A stretch of DNA of 64,000 nt from Siphonodentalium dalli (GCA_032622095.1 CP136069.1:86080958-86144957); one strand, 5' to 3'; counted from the first letter of the stretch, positions 12,419-25,700 are shown. Program-made: numbers and translations. Notes: generated from the sequence alone by a model not told the origin.

Positions 12419-12640
12419 AAATTAACCACGTCCGATAGCTGGAGGAGGAATTAAAAACTGACTGTTACAACGCGAGAATCACGCGAGAGTTACACGAGAC
12501 GCATCCATGCGTAGCTAATCCCGAGCACTGATTGATCTGAGTAGGCAATATACGGACAATAAATTTTAACCCTCCTGATAACACAAGGCCGAGGATAATA
12601 ATCCATATAGTTCAGTTGAGGGCTTCTCCTTGGCGGAAAA
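12419..12640 (-). repeat. Inverted copy of the 4890-5085 repeat
   Basis: The plus strand here reads through AAAAACTGACTGTTACAA, GCATCCATGCGTAGCTAATC and ATTTTAACCCTCCTGATAAC, the reverse complement of 4900-5085. It joins directly to a pearl-like unit at 12641. Confidence 0.65.
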
Positions 12641-12836
12641 ATGATTCGTTCCCATCTACATGTCAATGTCAACATCCATGACAAATTTCATAATAATCGG
12701 ACCAAAGGTACGAACTGTAGCCCGTGCTAAAGGAAATTGTTGACGCATCACACACGACACACACACGCACACACGGACGACGGATACCAAGCCATGGCAA
12801 TAGCTCAAACTTTACAAAGTAAAGTTGAGCTAAAAA
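12641..12836 (+). mobile_element. Pearl-like element with TAGCTCAAACTTTAC hairpin
   Basis: A single core unit (starting at CGTTCCCATCTACATGTCAA) is followed by an ACAC/GGACGACGG tract. It ends in a near-perfect hairpin (TAGCTCAAACTTTAC, loop AAA, GTAAAGTTGAGCTA) and a short A tail. It matches the tandem array at 4165-4872 and the intronic copy ending at 19729. Confidence 0.65.
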
Positions 12837-13034
12837 TGGCAATTACTCTGCCAAAATGAGTCTGACCGAACTCAAAATCGCAAGTGCGCAGGTTCCCATG
12901 CTGGTTGATATATTTGCCAAGTTTAAAAAAAAATTGCCAGACAGAATACAGGCTCAGACAAAGTTCCAGACGGACAGACTCACGCAAGGATGAGGGGTCA
13001 TTACTATAGTCCTCCCGTGGAATGTCGGGGGACA
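12837..13034 (+). mobile_element. Short pearl-like element fragment
   Basis: It begins immediately after the A tail of the preceding element. It includes GCGCAGGTTCCCATG, a phrase shared with the array at 31020-31672, then GGACAGAC, and closes with a hairpin-like pair GTCCTCCC/GGGGGAC. It is too short and diverged to define ends. Confidence 0.4.
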
Positions 13035-13252
13035 ACAAACGACCAGTTTGTTGATCTTATTATCTGAACATTTCGCACCAATGAACATGAATCATTCTGA
13101 TATAATATTTTCTGTTTTTCTGTCTGTCATCTTCTTTTATTACCTGAACACACCACATATGAATACTAGACCATTCCAATGTATAATTTTTTAACTGAAT
13201 GGGAGGATCCATTTAGTAAATAAAGGGTTAAAGAGACTGTTTGTGAACTCAC

Positions 13253-13385
13253 TTGAATGAGATGGTATAACATGAAGGTCGCTATTCCAGCTCCCCTCCA
13301 GTCTGGATGAGTGAAGATGAATGATATATAAGCTTCATTGTATTTTGTGTCTGGAACCATAAAAGCAAATCCGATCACGATCTTT
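13253..13385 (-). CDS. KAT14: KAT14 coding exon 15 (residues 660-704), GNAT motif A
   Basis: The acceptor is TTTTTCAG and the donor ATTCAA|GTGAGT. It encodes IGFAFMVPDTKYNEAYISF and HPDWRGAGIATFMLYHLIQ. R690-G-A-G-I-A is the acetyl-CoA-binding loop. It ends in phase 0, and the next exon, carrying GNAT motif B, was not found to the left. Confidence 0.94.
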
Positions 13386-13746
13386 CTGAAAAATTAAGCA
13401 GAGTACAGTCCAATTCAGTTAATTACAAAAGATTTAATTAGTATATTTTCATCAAATTAGCATGCATGAAACCATTTTCTTCTAATAAACTACTTTTCAT
13501 CCATATATTTACATATAAATCACATGGTAACCTGCTTTATTGCAAACTAAAATTGTCGGAAATATCCTAAAACAAGCTAAAAATCTGACACAACAGGGAC
13601 GAATTGCTAAATTTGTTAACCCTTTGAGTGCCAGGTCCGATTTTTGTATCAACCCATATACCCTGTGCCAATGCATTCTCTTATATATGCGAGTCGACCA
13701 TAGGTCGCCTCGCATATATAAGAGAATGCATTGGCCTAACATATTA

Positions 13747-13780
<34 letters not shown>

Positions 13781-16700
13781 TTTTACAATTTTAATAATTT
13801 ATTCTTATATTCTTTAACAGACTTATTTTGTAGGTTTAGGGCCCTGGCACTCAAAGGGTTAAAGTCAAAGTGTCTGCTAATCATCGTGTTTTCTTTATTC
13901 TGCTTTGATTTACATCGCCAACATACAAATTATTCAGTGATAGGAATACACACTTGTTGAAATTTGAAAAGATAGCAGGTTAACCATGGATCAGTGTGTG
14001 ATAATGATTGCCACGCATGTATTATGTTGTTTGCCTGCTCAATTCATCACTAATCAATGGTGAGCCATCTATTCGTTTGATCTCGCACCAAATTTGGAAT
14101 CAAATGGTGAAGTTGTTGCTTTGACCGCTTAACCCTTTCATTACTGGAGCTTCCTGAAATTTTGCGAAAACCCTGTGCCAATGCATTCTCATATATATGC
14201 GAGTTGCCAATAGGGCGCCACGCATATATAAGAGAATGCATTGGCTTAACAATATTAACCTTGACAATGTAAGCCAGTGCATTCTCTTATACATGCGAGG
14301 CTCCCTATGGGGGACTCGCATATATAAGAGACTAGCCGATGAGCCCGACGTTGTCCGGGCTATTCAAAAACCAAATTTCAAGTCGATAGCTGCACCTGTT
14401 TCCGAGATCTGGTCTGCGCATGCGCGAAGCTGGCGTCGCATGGGCTCGGCGACCCGATAAAATTCGTATCCGGGGCAAGATACATTCACACAGCAAATTT
14501 CAAGTCGATAGCTCCACCCGTTTCCGAGATCTCGTCTGCGCATGCGCGAAGCGGGCGCCGCACGGGCTCGCCAATACGACAACGACGACCGCCTGGTCAA
14601 ACTACACACACGTACCAAGTTTCGTCCCGATCGGTCGAGAATCGTAGATTTGTATAAATGACATACAGACAAACAAACAGAGGTCTTTAAAATATATATG
14701 AGATTGCAATGGCACAGGATATTCAATGATGCTGTACCATCATGAAAGGGTTAATTGTGATGTGAAGTCATGGCACCATGTGCACTTGAAAAGTGAGATA
14801 TAAAAGGGAGAGGATCTCCTATAAGTTATATAACTTGTGCTCCGATCCCATTACCTCCTCTCATCTTGATCATGAATCTTTCTATTTGTATTTCTTTGTT
14901 TTGAGGGACAATAAAATGTGTTTAAATCTAGTGCGATGTTATTGCTGAATAACATCAGGTGGGCGACATTGTGCTTTCGCCGATTGAGCATATGACAGTG
15001 TGATTTGTTGAGCGGTATGTGAAAAAATTGAACCAATTAACAGCAGATAGGACAGGGACAAGGGTGATGAACGTAAAAATAACTCAATCATCATTGTTTA
15101 TTTACTGTAATTGTTAGCATGCGAGGTCATCTTTATTGGCAAAGTAAACTTGACACAACAGCAATAATTTCTCTAATTTTCCTCACCTGAAGAGAACCAC
15201 ACAACTGAAATCTGGATACTCAAGGCACTCTGACACTGGAAATAGATAAAACCTCAATCTACAGGTAAGTGCAATATTTGAGAAAATAACGGAACTGTTA
15301 TGTTACATCAACAAGACAAGAAATTGCACCAAGGATGCTGGCATAACACCATGGTGCCAAATTGAAAACATGGGCAGACGAGACCAACATTTTAAAGTAA
15401 ATGAAATAAAATTTGACCCTGAAGCTCAGCTTAGAGTGGAAAATGGTAAATTTTTGTATGGAGGAATAATTTTGCTTTTTATAAATGCAAAAAGGCTGTA
15501 TGGAGTAATTATTTTGCTTTTTATAAATTCAAAAATGTCTGTAACTTTGGATGAAACCCATGGTATGGAGGTATCCTTTCACTTATATTGGTCTATCACT
15601 ATACCAGAAGATTTTTAAATCCAACTATTGGTGCTTGAGCAAATTAACTCGGACAAACGATCAGCAGATATTTAACCACATACCGACTAAAAATCAACGA
15701 TCAAAAACTTAATATACAACTGTGCACATAATGTAGAGATGATTGGAAAGATATATTGGGGTGTGGGTTCAATTATTTACTTGGATATGTATAAATATCA
15801 GACAAATCAGTTATAGTATTGCTTGCGATAGAATGTGTTTATATCATGGTTAGAGGTAAGGATTAATACTTTTAAAACCAATCAATCAATACTAGAATCT
15901 ATATACAGGTAAGAATGTGTCATTATTAACCTGGATGTGATTATGAGAGTGAACAGGTTAAAAACACTATTCAGGTCAGGGGTGTATCAAATTAAGGGAA
16001 AAAAGTATCTAAAGAGAATGTTAATTTGAGACTATAGATTCTTCCCAGAAGATGAAGCCTAAGCAGAATGAGGTCCCCAGAGGATAATGCTTGCTAATAA
16101 ATCAGCAGATGCTACTCCAAACATGTGATGCTTATTCATTTTTCTGATGTTTAAAAAACTTACAATCTATTCCCGGCCAGAAAAATTCTCGGCATAAAGC
16201 ATTGACCAAAGGAATGTGTTCTGGTCTAACGTAGCAGTAGTCGATTGATGGTCTGTCTGGAGGCTTCCAATTACCATCATTTCTGTTAAATTAGAAGCAG
16301 ACATATTTATCTCTGGAGTGCCAATTTCAGGAGATACATTTTCCAAATTTGGCAGATTGGGCTCCAATTCTGGAGACTTATTAAAATACATGGACAAAAC
16401 CTGTCAGTATCCTTCCATCAATCATGTTCTATTATGAATCGAGTATTTATACAAAATTTCCCAAACTCTAAATAATCAACTCCTTAACCACAGCAGAATT
16501 ATGGGTAACTTTTCAGGATTTAGTTGGTGAGAGCTTTCTGATGAATGGCAACAAGCCATATTCCGACTAAATCCTGAAAAGTTACCCATAATTCTGCTGT
16601 GGTTAAGGAGTTTATTATTTAGGTCATTACTGTAAGTGAGCAACCATGCATTTGTCCACTGAACGACTGAAGCATTCAATTAATACTGCCAAAATGTCCA

Positions 16701-19700
16701 ACCACATGGATCATGCCATTTCAGAAATCACAGGCTCAGAACTATCACAATAGTAAATATTTAGTTCTTAACTCGTAACAAATTTATTGTTGATAAACAA
16801 ACAGCAATAATTCTGCCAACGAAAGTCAATGCTTGTACAGTAATGTCCTAAAATAATTAACCCCTAAACCACAGCAGAATTATGGGAAATTTTTCAGGAT
16901 TTAGTCGGAAATCTGGCTTGCTGCCATTCTCGGTGAGAGCTTTCCAATGAATGGCAACAAGCCATATTTCCGACTACATCCTGAAAAAATTCCCATAATT
17001 CTGCTGTGGTTAAAAGGGTCATATACTTCAGGCATTGCTGTATTTCATATATAAGAATGACTGTACATGGAGGCAATTTGGTTCTAACATTTAAGAAAAT
17101 AAAACACTGAGCAAGATTATGCTCTATTACCATATGAGCAACCCATGGAGTGTTCACTTTAACGAATTCCATTTATGCTATTACAGTAGCAGTTGTAAGC
17201 TCATTATCTAAGCATTTGTTGTGAGAACACCACTAGTAGTCCTACATATATTCAGTTATCCGAATGTGGTAGCGTTTTTGAATAGTAGTCCACGAATGTA
17301 AATATGAGTAAGATAATGAATGATATGACACTGTGATCAGGATGAGATCCCACCTGTGAGGATAAGCTTTAATCTCTTCCAGTAACCTCATTCGACATGG
17401 ATATGTCTCGCAATCTCTCCTTATGAATGGTTTCAGTTTCCTGAAATCACAATACAAATAAGTCACCACATACAGTAATGCCCCAAATAATCGACTCCTT
17501 AACCACAGCAGAATTATGGGTAATTTTTCAGGATTCAGTCGGAAATATGGCTTGTTGCCATTCATCGGAAAGCTCTCACTGGGAGTCGATTATTTGGGGC
17601 ATTACTGTATGATCATCAATGCTTAGGCCACACACAATAAATAGATTGCTATCATGCATTTTTTTTTTAAATTGGGGCTGGAAAGTGATTTAATGTTTAA
17701 ATTTTATTTTGCCAAAACAAATAATCATGGCCAGTTCTGGAAATTGAAGCAGTATTAGGGTCCTGGGATTCGGCACTTTTCCGCAGATTCAAAAAGCAGT
17801 ATCGTAACCAAATTAAAAAAAAAATTGGATGGCTCCCATAATGTGGTCACAACGAAGATTCGTATGAAGTTTAGTGACAATCGGATGAGGGATGTGGCCT
17901 ATAGGGTGTGCCGAAGGATTTAGTCATGCAAAGAGTACATTTGGAAATATCTGATGGCTCCCATCTAGTGGTCACCTCGAAGATAAATATGGAATTTAGT
18001 GACAATCGGATGAGGAATGTGGTCTATAGGGTGTGCCAAAGGATTTAGTCATGCAAAGAGTAAAATTCAAGACGGCTGCCAAAATTGTTCAAATATGATA
18101 GCTCCCATCTATAGGTGAATCTAAACATGCCTATTCATTTTCAAAACAATTCTCCAATAAATACAAGATGCAGGGTGTGCCGGTAGATTCAAATTTGAAG
18201 TTTTTTAACAAATTTATGAGAAAATCGCCTGTATCAATGATAATGATTGAAGAAATACATCTTTTTGGTCTTTAATGTTACAATCTTTCGGCCATACTTG
18301 CGACGTTTGTAAAGTGAATGACAGTTCACGTCAATCCAGTAACATCCCTTCAAGTGGTATGCTTATCAGTTTGAAATTATCATAAGCAACTAATCTATTC
18401 CTTTGTGATGATGCTTTTCTATAAATAAGTTTATGGTCGTTTGTTGAACATATTCTATGAACATTTCCTAAGGGACTACTTGTCAAGGAGTAGTTAGTAT
18501 AGGTTTAACCCTTTCATGACTGGAGCTTCCTGAAATTTCGTGAAAAGCCTGGGCCAATGCATTCTCTTATATATGTGAGTCGCCCATAGGGCGCCTCGCA
18601 TATATAAGAAAATGCATTGGCCTAACAATATTTATCTTGACTTTGTAAGCCAATGCATTCCCTTATATATGTGAGGCTCCCAGTGGGAGACTCGCATATA
18701 TAAGAGAATGCACTGGCACAGGATCTTCAATGCTGCACCAGCACAGCTCACATCATGAAAGGGTTAAATGGTATCACATTAAATTTTAATAAACTTACCT
18801 AGCTGTGTAGGGGCTGATTATATGTGATAATTTGTTTTCATCTGTTCCCACCAGTCTGTTAATGAAGGGTGTGTACTGATGTGTCTGGTGCTTGCCATGC
18901 CTTCCTGCAGTCTAAAGCAAAGACAATGAATGTGGAATTAGCGACTTCTCCAATAGGAGTTACCAGAACAACTGGCACAATTACCTAACTAATATCACAT
19001 TGATGCATGATATCCTCTCCCCTGATTTGCAATGATGCTGGTGGGTCCTGTTGAACTTCTATGATGCTGGTGGGGCTGGTTTTTTCTAAAGTTATAATTT
19101 TTGCAGGGTTTTGGCTGATCCGAGCAATTTTGAGAAAATGACAACATTCACAAACATGTATACTTTAAACTATTCATATAATTGCTGAGATGGTGTCGGT
19201 TGGCATCAATCAACACAGCCATTATTAAAATATTTTATAATATGTTTTTGAATGTTTAATATGCATAATGGCTTTTCCTTGCTTTCATTCAGATTAGCAA
19301 AAAACTGCGAAAATGACAACTTGAGAAAAAAGGCCCCAAGTAGGCTGTGCAAAATATTTAGTCGCGCAAAAATTATATTCCAAGATGGCTGCCGATTTTC
19401 GACGGAAAATAATTCAAATTTGAAAGCTCCTTTCTAGATGTGAACCTAAACAAGTCTGTAAATTCCAATAAATGTGGGCTGCAGGGTGTGCCCATGGATT
19501 AAAACTTGAATTCCAAGATGGCAGCCATGTTTTTTAACAAATATCAGGAAAAATTGACGGCTCCCATCTAGAGGTCACCCCGAATATCCTTATGAAGTTT
19601 TGTGATGATTGGATGAGAGATGTGGCCTGTAGCATGTGCTAAAGGAAATTGTTGACAAACACACACACGCACAACAGATACCAACCACCCATTGCAATAG

Positions 19701-22700
19701 ATCAAACTTGACTTGAGCTAAAAAAAATTATGTACCTGGAATCTGTCAAGAATTCTGTGTTCGCTGGATCCCAAATGAGCGAGATTTCTATTATATACAT
19801 TATACATGTTAGCATCCATGCTGGTTTGATTAACTTGCTGATAACGGTTGAATCTCTTCATTTCTTGGTCCAAGTCAAAGACTTTCAATCCTTTATCACG
19901 CTTCACCTAAAATTTTATGGTAAAATTTAGTTACCCTTCGGCCTAATACAAAAAAATAATGTGTTTTCAGGCACCTCCCTCATCACTGAAATTTTCTTTT
20001 AAAAAGCCTTGTCAAACATTATTTTCTATATTATCTGTTAGAAGTATTGGATTTGAATGAAGGTGCATTTGCTATTGTTTTTGGAGTATGTTTTCAAGAT
20101 TTTGAGAAAACAATAAAAGTAAATAACCTCCATACTTCCTCAAAATTGAGATCTGATTGCCTGAGAACACAAGATATTTTATTTTAATGGCATTCTACAG
20201 AACATGAACAGCAAGAATAGCTACACAATGTTGACAGAAAGCTTTTAAGAGAGACTAGCAATCTTTTGAGTTTTACTAAAGAACTGATGAAGGGCTTCCA
20301 ACATCATCAGACAGTCTTTTTTATTTGCTTGCTTGTGACCCGATAAATCTCACACAATAAATCTGAATAACATTTTACTATCTTATCAGTATATATTCAA
20401 GTTTTCCAAACATGATTCTCAAACTCATCTATATATATAAAAGAGTAGGATCTGTCTGTCTGTTCGGATTTTCCTCCCAGACTCCCAGACCGATTTCAAC
20501 CAAATTGGTGTGGTGACTCGGGGTAACATGGCGGAGGTAATAACGGTGTTAGTTTTTCAAAATTTTGATTGAAAAAAATTGAATTAAATAAATAAACGAG
20601 AGGCCGATCACGATCGGCAGATGTTTAACCGATACCTTAAAAATCCATACAAGTGAAAGGGATATAATAGGAGAATGATTACATGAAAAATATACAAAAG
20701 CATAAAATTGATGACAGGGTTAACAATTTTAACTCTATAAAATTAGGTGACTGTACCAGGTATGTCACTTGAACACTGCATTGATAGGCTAAACCAGAGA
20801 GCTATGTGGGAGTTGATAAATCCTGGGCCAACACTGTCCACACACTATGGAAATGCAATAAACAACAGATGGCTCTTAAAGTCATTTTATATGTGCAGCA
20901 GTGAGTATCAGATATCATTATAGGATTGTGTAACTTTATAAAAATAGTGCTACTGAATGCGGTTCTCTCTGTCTGCTCAAATTCTGAAAACACCCCTACA
21001 AATGAACAGTAGACTATTCCAATTCATGATTGGGTTACACCTTTCACTGTGCTGAACATACAGTAATGCTCTAAGTAAGCGACTTCTTAACCACAGCAGA
21101 ATTATGGGTAACTTTTCAGGATGTAGTCGGAAATATGGCTGAAAAGTTACCCATAATTCTGCTGTGGTTAAGAAGTTGCTTACTTAGAGCACTACTGTAT
21201 GATGACTAAAAATAACTCTAATTCCCATAATACAGGTTTACTCTAGTCTCGCTCTTAGTAGGTAATTAATTGTAAGTTGCTATGGTTATATATTGTAAGC
21301 ATAAAAATCTCAAATCTGTTCAATTCTTAGTTAAAAAGGGGCCATAACTCTGGTATAAAAAACAAGATCTACCCATATATTGAGAAACTCACATACCAAA
21401 TTTGTTTCCTATCAGATGAATACTGGTTGATTTATCGAAGCATGCATGAATTCTATGTCAAAGGGCCATAACTCCATTAAAAATAATCTGATCAAACTCA
21501 TATTCGAACTCGAACAGTATTTTAGGTGGAGAAATTCGCATACCAAATTTGGTTCTGATCAGATAATTTTTTTTTTAGTTATCGTAGCATCCATGAATTC
21601 TAAGTCGAAAAAGGGCCATAACTCCATAAAAAAAACTCGGATCAAACCCACATTCGAACTCGATCTGTATTTTGGTCTGAGGAACTCATATACAAAATTT
21701 GGTTCTGATCCATTGGAAAATGTTTGAGTTAGGGATCTGCGAATTGTGGATTTTGCATCGAATCGAATCTTGATATCGAATCTTCTTCCTGATATCGACA
21801 TCGATTCAAATATCGAATCGAATCAGCTAGTTATTAACATTGTTTATTTCGGTGTCTCATGACAAAAAAACTGCAAAATTCAATAGCTACATTATTTGAT
21901 AAAGATAATAAAGATTTGACACACTTGGACATGGGTACACCGTTCAGCTATATAATTGTTTCAGTCCGATACCAATTGTAGTTATCTGTTAAACTTTTCA
22001 CCCCATAATATATCAAACACTTACATCACATATTCACAGTAATTGTCTTCATGGAGGGGGACCCAGAAAACAGACATAGATTACAAGTGTTAAAAGTTGT
22101 CAACAAGATTCAATGGATCGAAACTTGGGCAACGCGCTCGATTTCCCCGGGAAACAGAAACTGAAAGTAGATCATTTCTAGGAATTCTGCCGGCAGTGTC
22201 GCAGACAACTGGTCGCACATAATGACGTCCATTAAAGAACGTAATCGACCGATTGTTCTAAGGTTTCTGTTCATTCCAATCTAAGTTTTGTCGTGCATAA
22301 TGGCGGCTGCGCGCAGACATTCAATGTTATTCATATAATCTGAATTGGATATCTGAAGTTCTAAACATAAGGTAATCAGTTGAGTTCCAAATCTAGTGAT
22401 CACGCACAGTGTAGACAATTTATATAGTGTCGATACATATCGCACATATATGAGGCGATTGACCACCATCATGGGTTGCGATCGAAACACATAATTTACA
22501 TAATGCACGTCTATTCTGAACGGCATACATTCAAAATTACCTACATTGGCTAACTTGGCAACATTGTGCTTCAATATTTGTAACTTCAGGTCATGTGGCA
22601 TGTGTTGTCTAGACATAAATAACGAGACACCACCAAAGTAACACCGATTTGAAAATATCCGAATCAGCGGACCGATTTGGTGTCGATCTCGAATCAGGTG

Positions 22701-25700
22701 CCCGATATCGACATCGAATATTCGCAGGTCCCTAGTTTGAGTTATTGCACCATGCGTAAAGTGTCTACAGACAGACAGACGGATGGATGGATGGACGGAC
22801 AAACGATGAGTGGTCAATCCGGACGTTGACATTATGTGTACCATACTATGGTATGGGTACACATAAAAACAAGAGCACGCTGTCGGGGCGTGGCATAATA
22901 CGCCCATATTTGAACTTGATATGTATACCAAATTTGGTTCAGTTCACTCGATTCAAACTAAATTTATCATCTGGAAACCGCATATCAGGTAAAATCTAAG
23001 TCGAAAAAGGGACATAATTCAGTCAAAATCATGCGGACGAAATCCTTATTCGAACTTGGTCTGTATTTTGGGGTGGTAAACTAATATACCAAATTTGGTT
23101 CAGTTCACTTGATTCAATATAAAGTTATCATCCGGAAAACCACATATCAGGTAAAATCTAAGTCGAAAAAGGGGCATAACTCAGTCAAAATCATGCGGAA
23201 GAAACCCATATTCAAACTTGATTTGTATTTTTGGGTGGTAAACTAATATACTAAATTTGGTTCGGTTCACTTGATTCAATCTAAAGTTATCATCCGGAAA
23301 ACCACATATCAGGTAAAATCTAAGTAGAAAAAGGGGCATAACTCAGTCAAAATTATGTGGATGAAACCCATAAATAACATTTTGCACTTGATCTGTATTT
23401 TGGTGTGGTAAAGTAATATACCAAATTTGGTTCAGTTCACTTGATTCAATCTAAAGTTATCATCCGGAAACCGCAAATCAGGTAAAATCTAAGTCGATTA
23501 AAAGGTCGGTAGACCTCATGTCCGCCTCTAAGCGTCGGTTTGATATAACCATTGTTCGAACTTGACCTGTGTTTTGCTGGGAGAAAGACACATACCAAAT
23601 TTGGTTTAAATCTGATTAACTCTACTAAAGTTATCATCCGGACACCAACTTTTGGGGTTTTATGTCGGGTCGGCGGACAAAAAAGGGCCATAACTCTCGC
23701 AAAAATTATCGGATTAAACCGAAATTCGAACTTGAGCTGTATTTTGATATAAGTAATCCACAAAAAACGGGTTTTGCATATAACCAATCCAAAATCAAGT
23801 TATCATCTGGAAACCAAAAAACAGAAGAAAAACTGAATTTTCTATGTCGAAAAAGGGGCATAACTCTGCCAAAAATGGTCGGGCAGAACCCAAGTTCAAA
23901 CTTGACCTGTGATTTGCTGGGAGAAAGTAATATACCAAATTTGGTTTGAATCCGATTAACTCTACTAAAGTAATCATCCGGAAACCAACTTTCAGGGGTT
24001 TTCTAAGTAAAAAAAGGGGCATAACTCTGGTCAAAACTGGCGGACGGAACCAGAATTTGAACTTGACCTGTCTTTTCGGCTAGTAAACCCACATACCAAA
24101 TTTAATTTAATTTGGTTCACTCTAACTAAAGTTATCATCTGGAAACCTCGGACGCACGGACGTGCTGATTATAATAGTCCTCCGAACCCGTTGGGTCGGC
24201 GGACAAAAAGGGACAGTAATGCCATAGGTCTCCAGTAGCAGATGAGACAACGCAGAATGAGGTGCCCAGAGGTGCAGGGTAGCAACATTAAATTCACCCT
24301 CTGGGGACCTCATTCTGCACATGTTCAGCACCATATTTTAGGCCTGATTCTAAAAATATGCATGTTCAATTATACAAGTTCTGTGTGTTACAGTAATGCC
24401 CAAAGTAATCGACTCCTTAACCACAGCAGAATTATGGGTAACTTTTCAGGATTTAGTCGGAAGTATGGCTTGTTGCCATTCATCGGAAAGCTCTCTGTGA
24501 ACCTATACATGTCACTTAAGAACTGCTGCATGTCACTTAAGAACTGTTGCATGTCACTTAAGAACCTATGCATGTCACCTAAGAACCTCAACATGTCGCT
24601 TAAGAACCTCAACATGTCACCTAAGAACCCATGTCATTTAAGAACCTATACATGTCACCTAATAACCGCTTAAGATCCACTGCATGTCACATAAGAACCT
24701 CACCATATCATGTCAATTAAGAACCTCTGCATGTCAGTTAAGAACATCTGCATGTCATATTAGAGTAGGAACATATGCATAACACTTTTCATATTGTCTA
24801 TCCACACTAGTAGTGTTAAAATAATCACCTTTCTAACAATTAGTTTACGCCTGAGCATGGCAAGTTCTGGGTCCAGTTTACTCCGTGAAGCTGCCAAGTC
24901 CAGTTTGTTTAGTAACTGCTTCTCTTCAAACAAGCTAACTGGGTAAAACCTGAAATATATTATGAAAGTGTCAACGACACTGTAGCTCAGCTTGAATGGG
25001 GGACAATTTCATGTGTTACAGGAAATAGAGTGATTAGAAATGCGGAAAGTTTAAATGTCTAAGTAATGCTAGATGGCTCCTATCTAGATGTCATACCAAA
25101 GATCCAGTTTGGTGAACATAGTTCTTCAACCAAACTCCAATTGCTTTCTAACTACATTTATGTAAAAGGAGCATCCCAGCAGGGATTGAAGAACCAAATC
25201 CCCGAACTCCCTTCCCTCTTAGTTATTATGCTGACAAAAATAAAACATTTTAGACACAAGTTCATCAGGAAACATACAGTATTAATGTCAAACCACATAA
25301 CACATGTTCGCTATAAAGTAATATTTCCACAAAAATTAGAAGTATCAAGTTACTATCAACCTTTCTATAATGGGTTTTACATCCTCAATAGGCAGTTGTC
25401 TCTTTCTTCGGCGGCGTCTGATTTGTTGCACTGATTGGTCAATGGTCACAGAATCATCAGATTCATCGTCCTCTGTTTCCTGGCCACTGGCATCATCACT
25501 CTCGGAACTAACCACAGACAGATCATCATTTTCTGATCGGTTGTCATCATTTTCAGCCTTATCTGGAGGTCCTTGAGAATTTTCATCTAAATAAAATATA
25601 TATGCTCAATATTTGGAAGTCTGAAGAATACGATCAGCTATTTTATTTACATTCAATTTCAAATCGAATCGAGGTCTATTATTCAGATTGTATCCAGTGT

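Noticed and set aside
12962-13038. Start of the missing last KAT14 exon
   Set aside because: No similarity to the expected GNAT motif B or to the FYDKYYP-type block; the sequence belongs to a pearl-like fragment.
16167-16397. 76-residue open frame on the minus strand over KAT14 exon 13
   Set aside because: It is in another frame. The exon's true frame encodes the conserved DYCYVRPEHIP block and joins in phase to both neighbours.
22281-22931. 216-residue open frame on the minus strand
   Set aside because: It crosses the boundary of the hAT element (ends at 22734) into a pearl-like repeat, and no domain is recognisable. Chance frame.
24242-24673. 143-residue open frame with MSLKNL repeats
   Set aside because: Product of a fold-back, a truncated MITE and a 21-bp minisatellite within a KAT14 intron; the repeat length alone keeps the frame open.
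24505-24757. Repeat array considered as CRISPR-like
   Set aside because: Units are contiguous with no spacers, period is 21 bp and the context is a eukaryotic intron.
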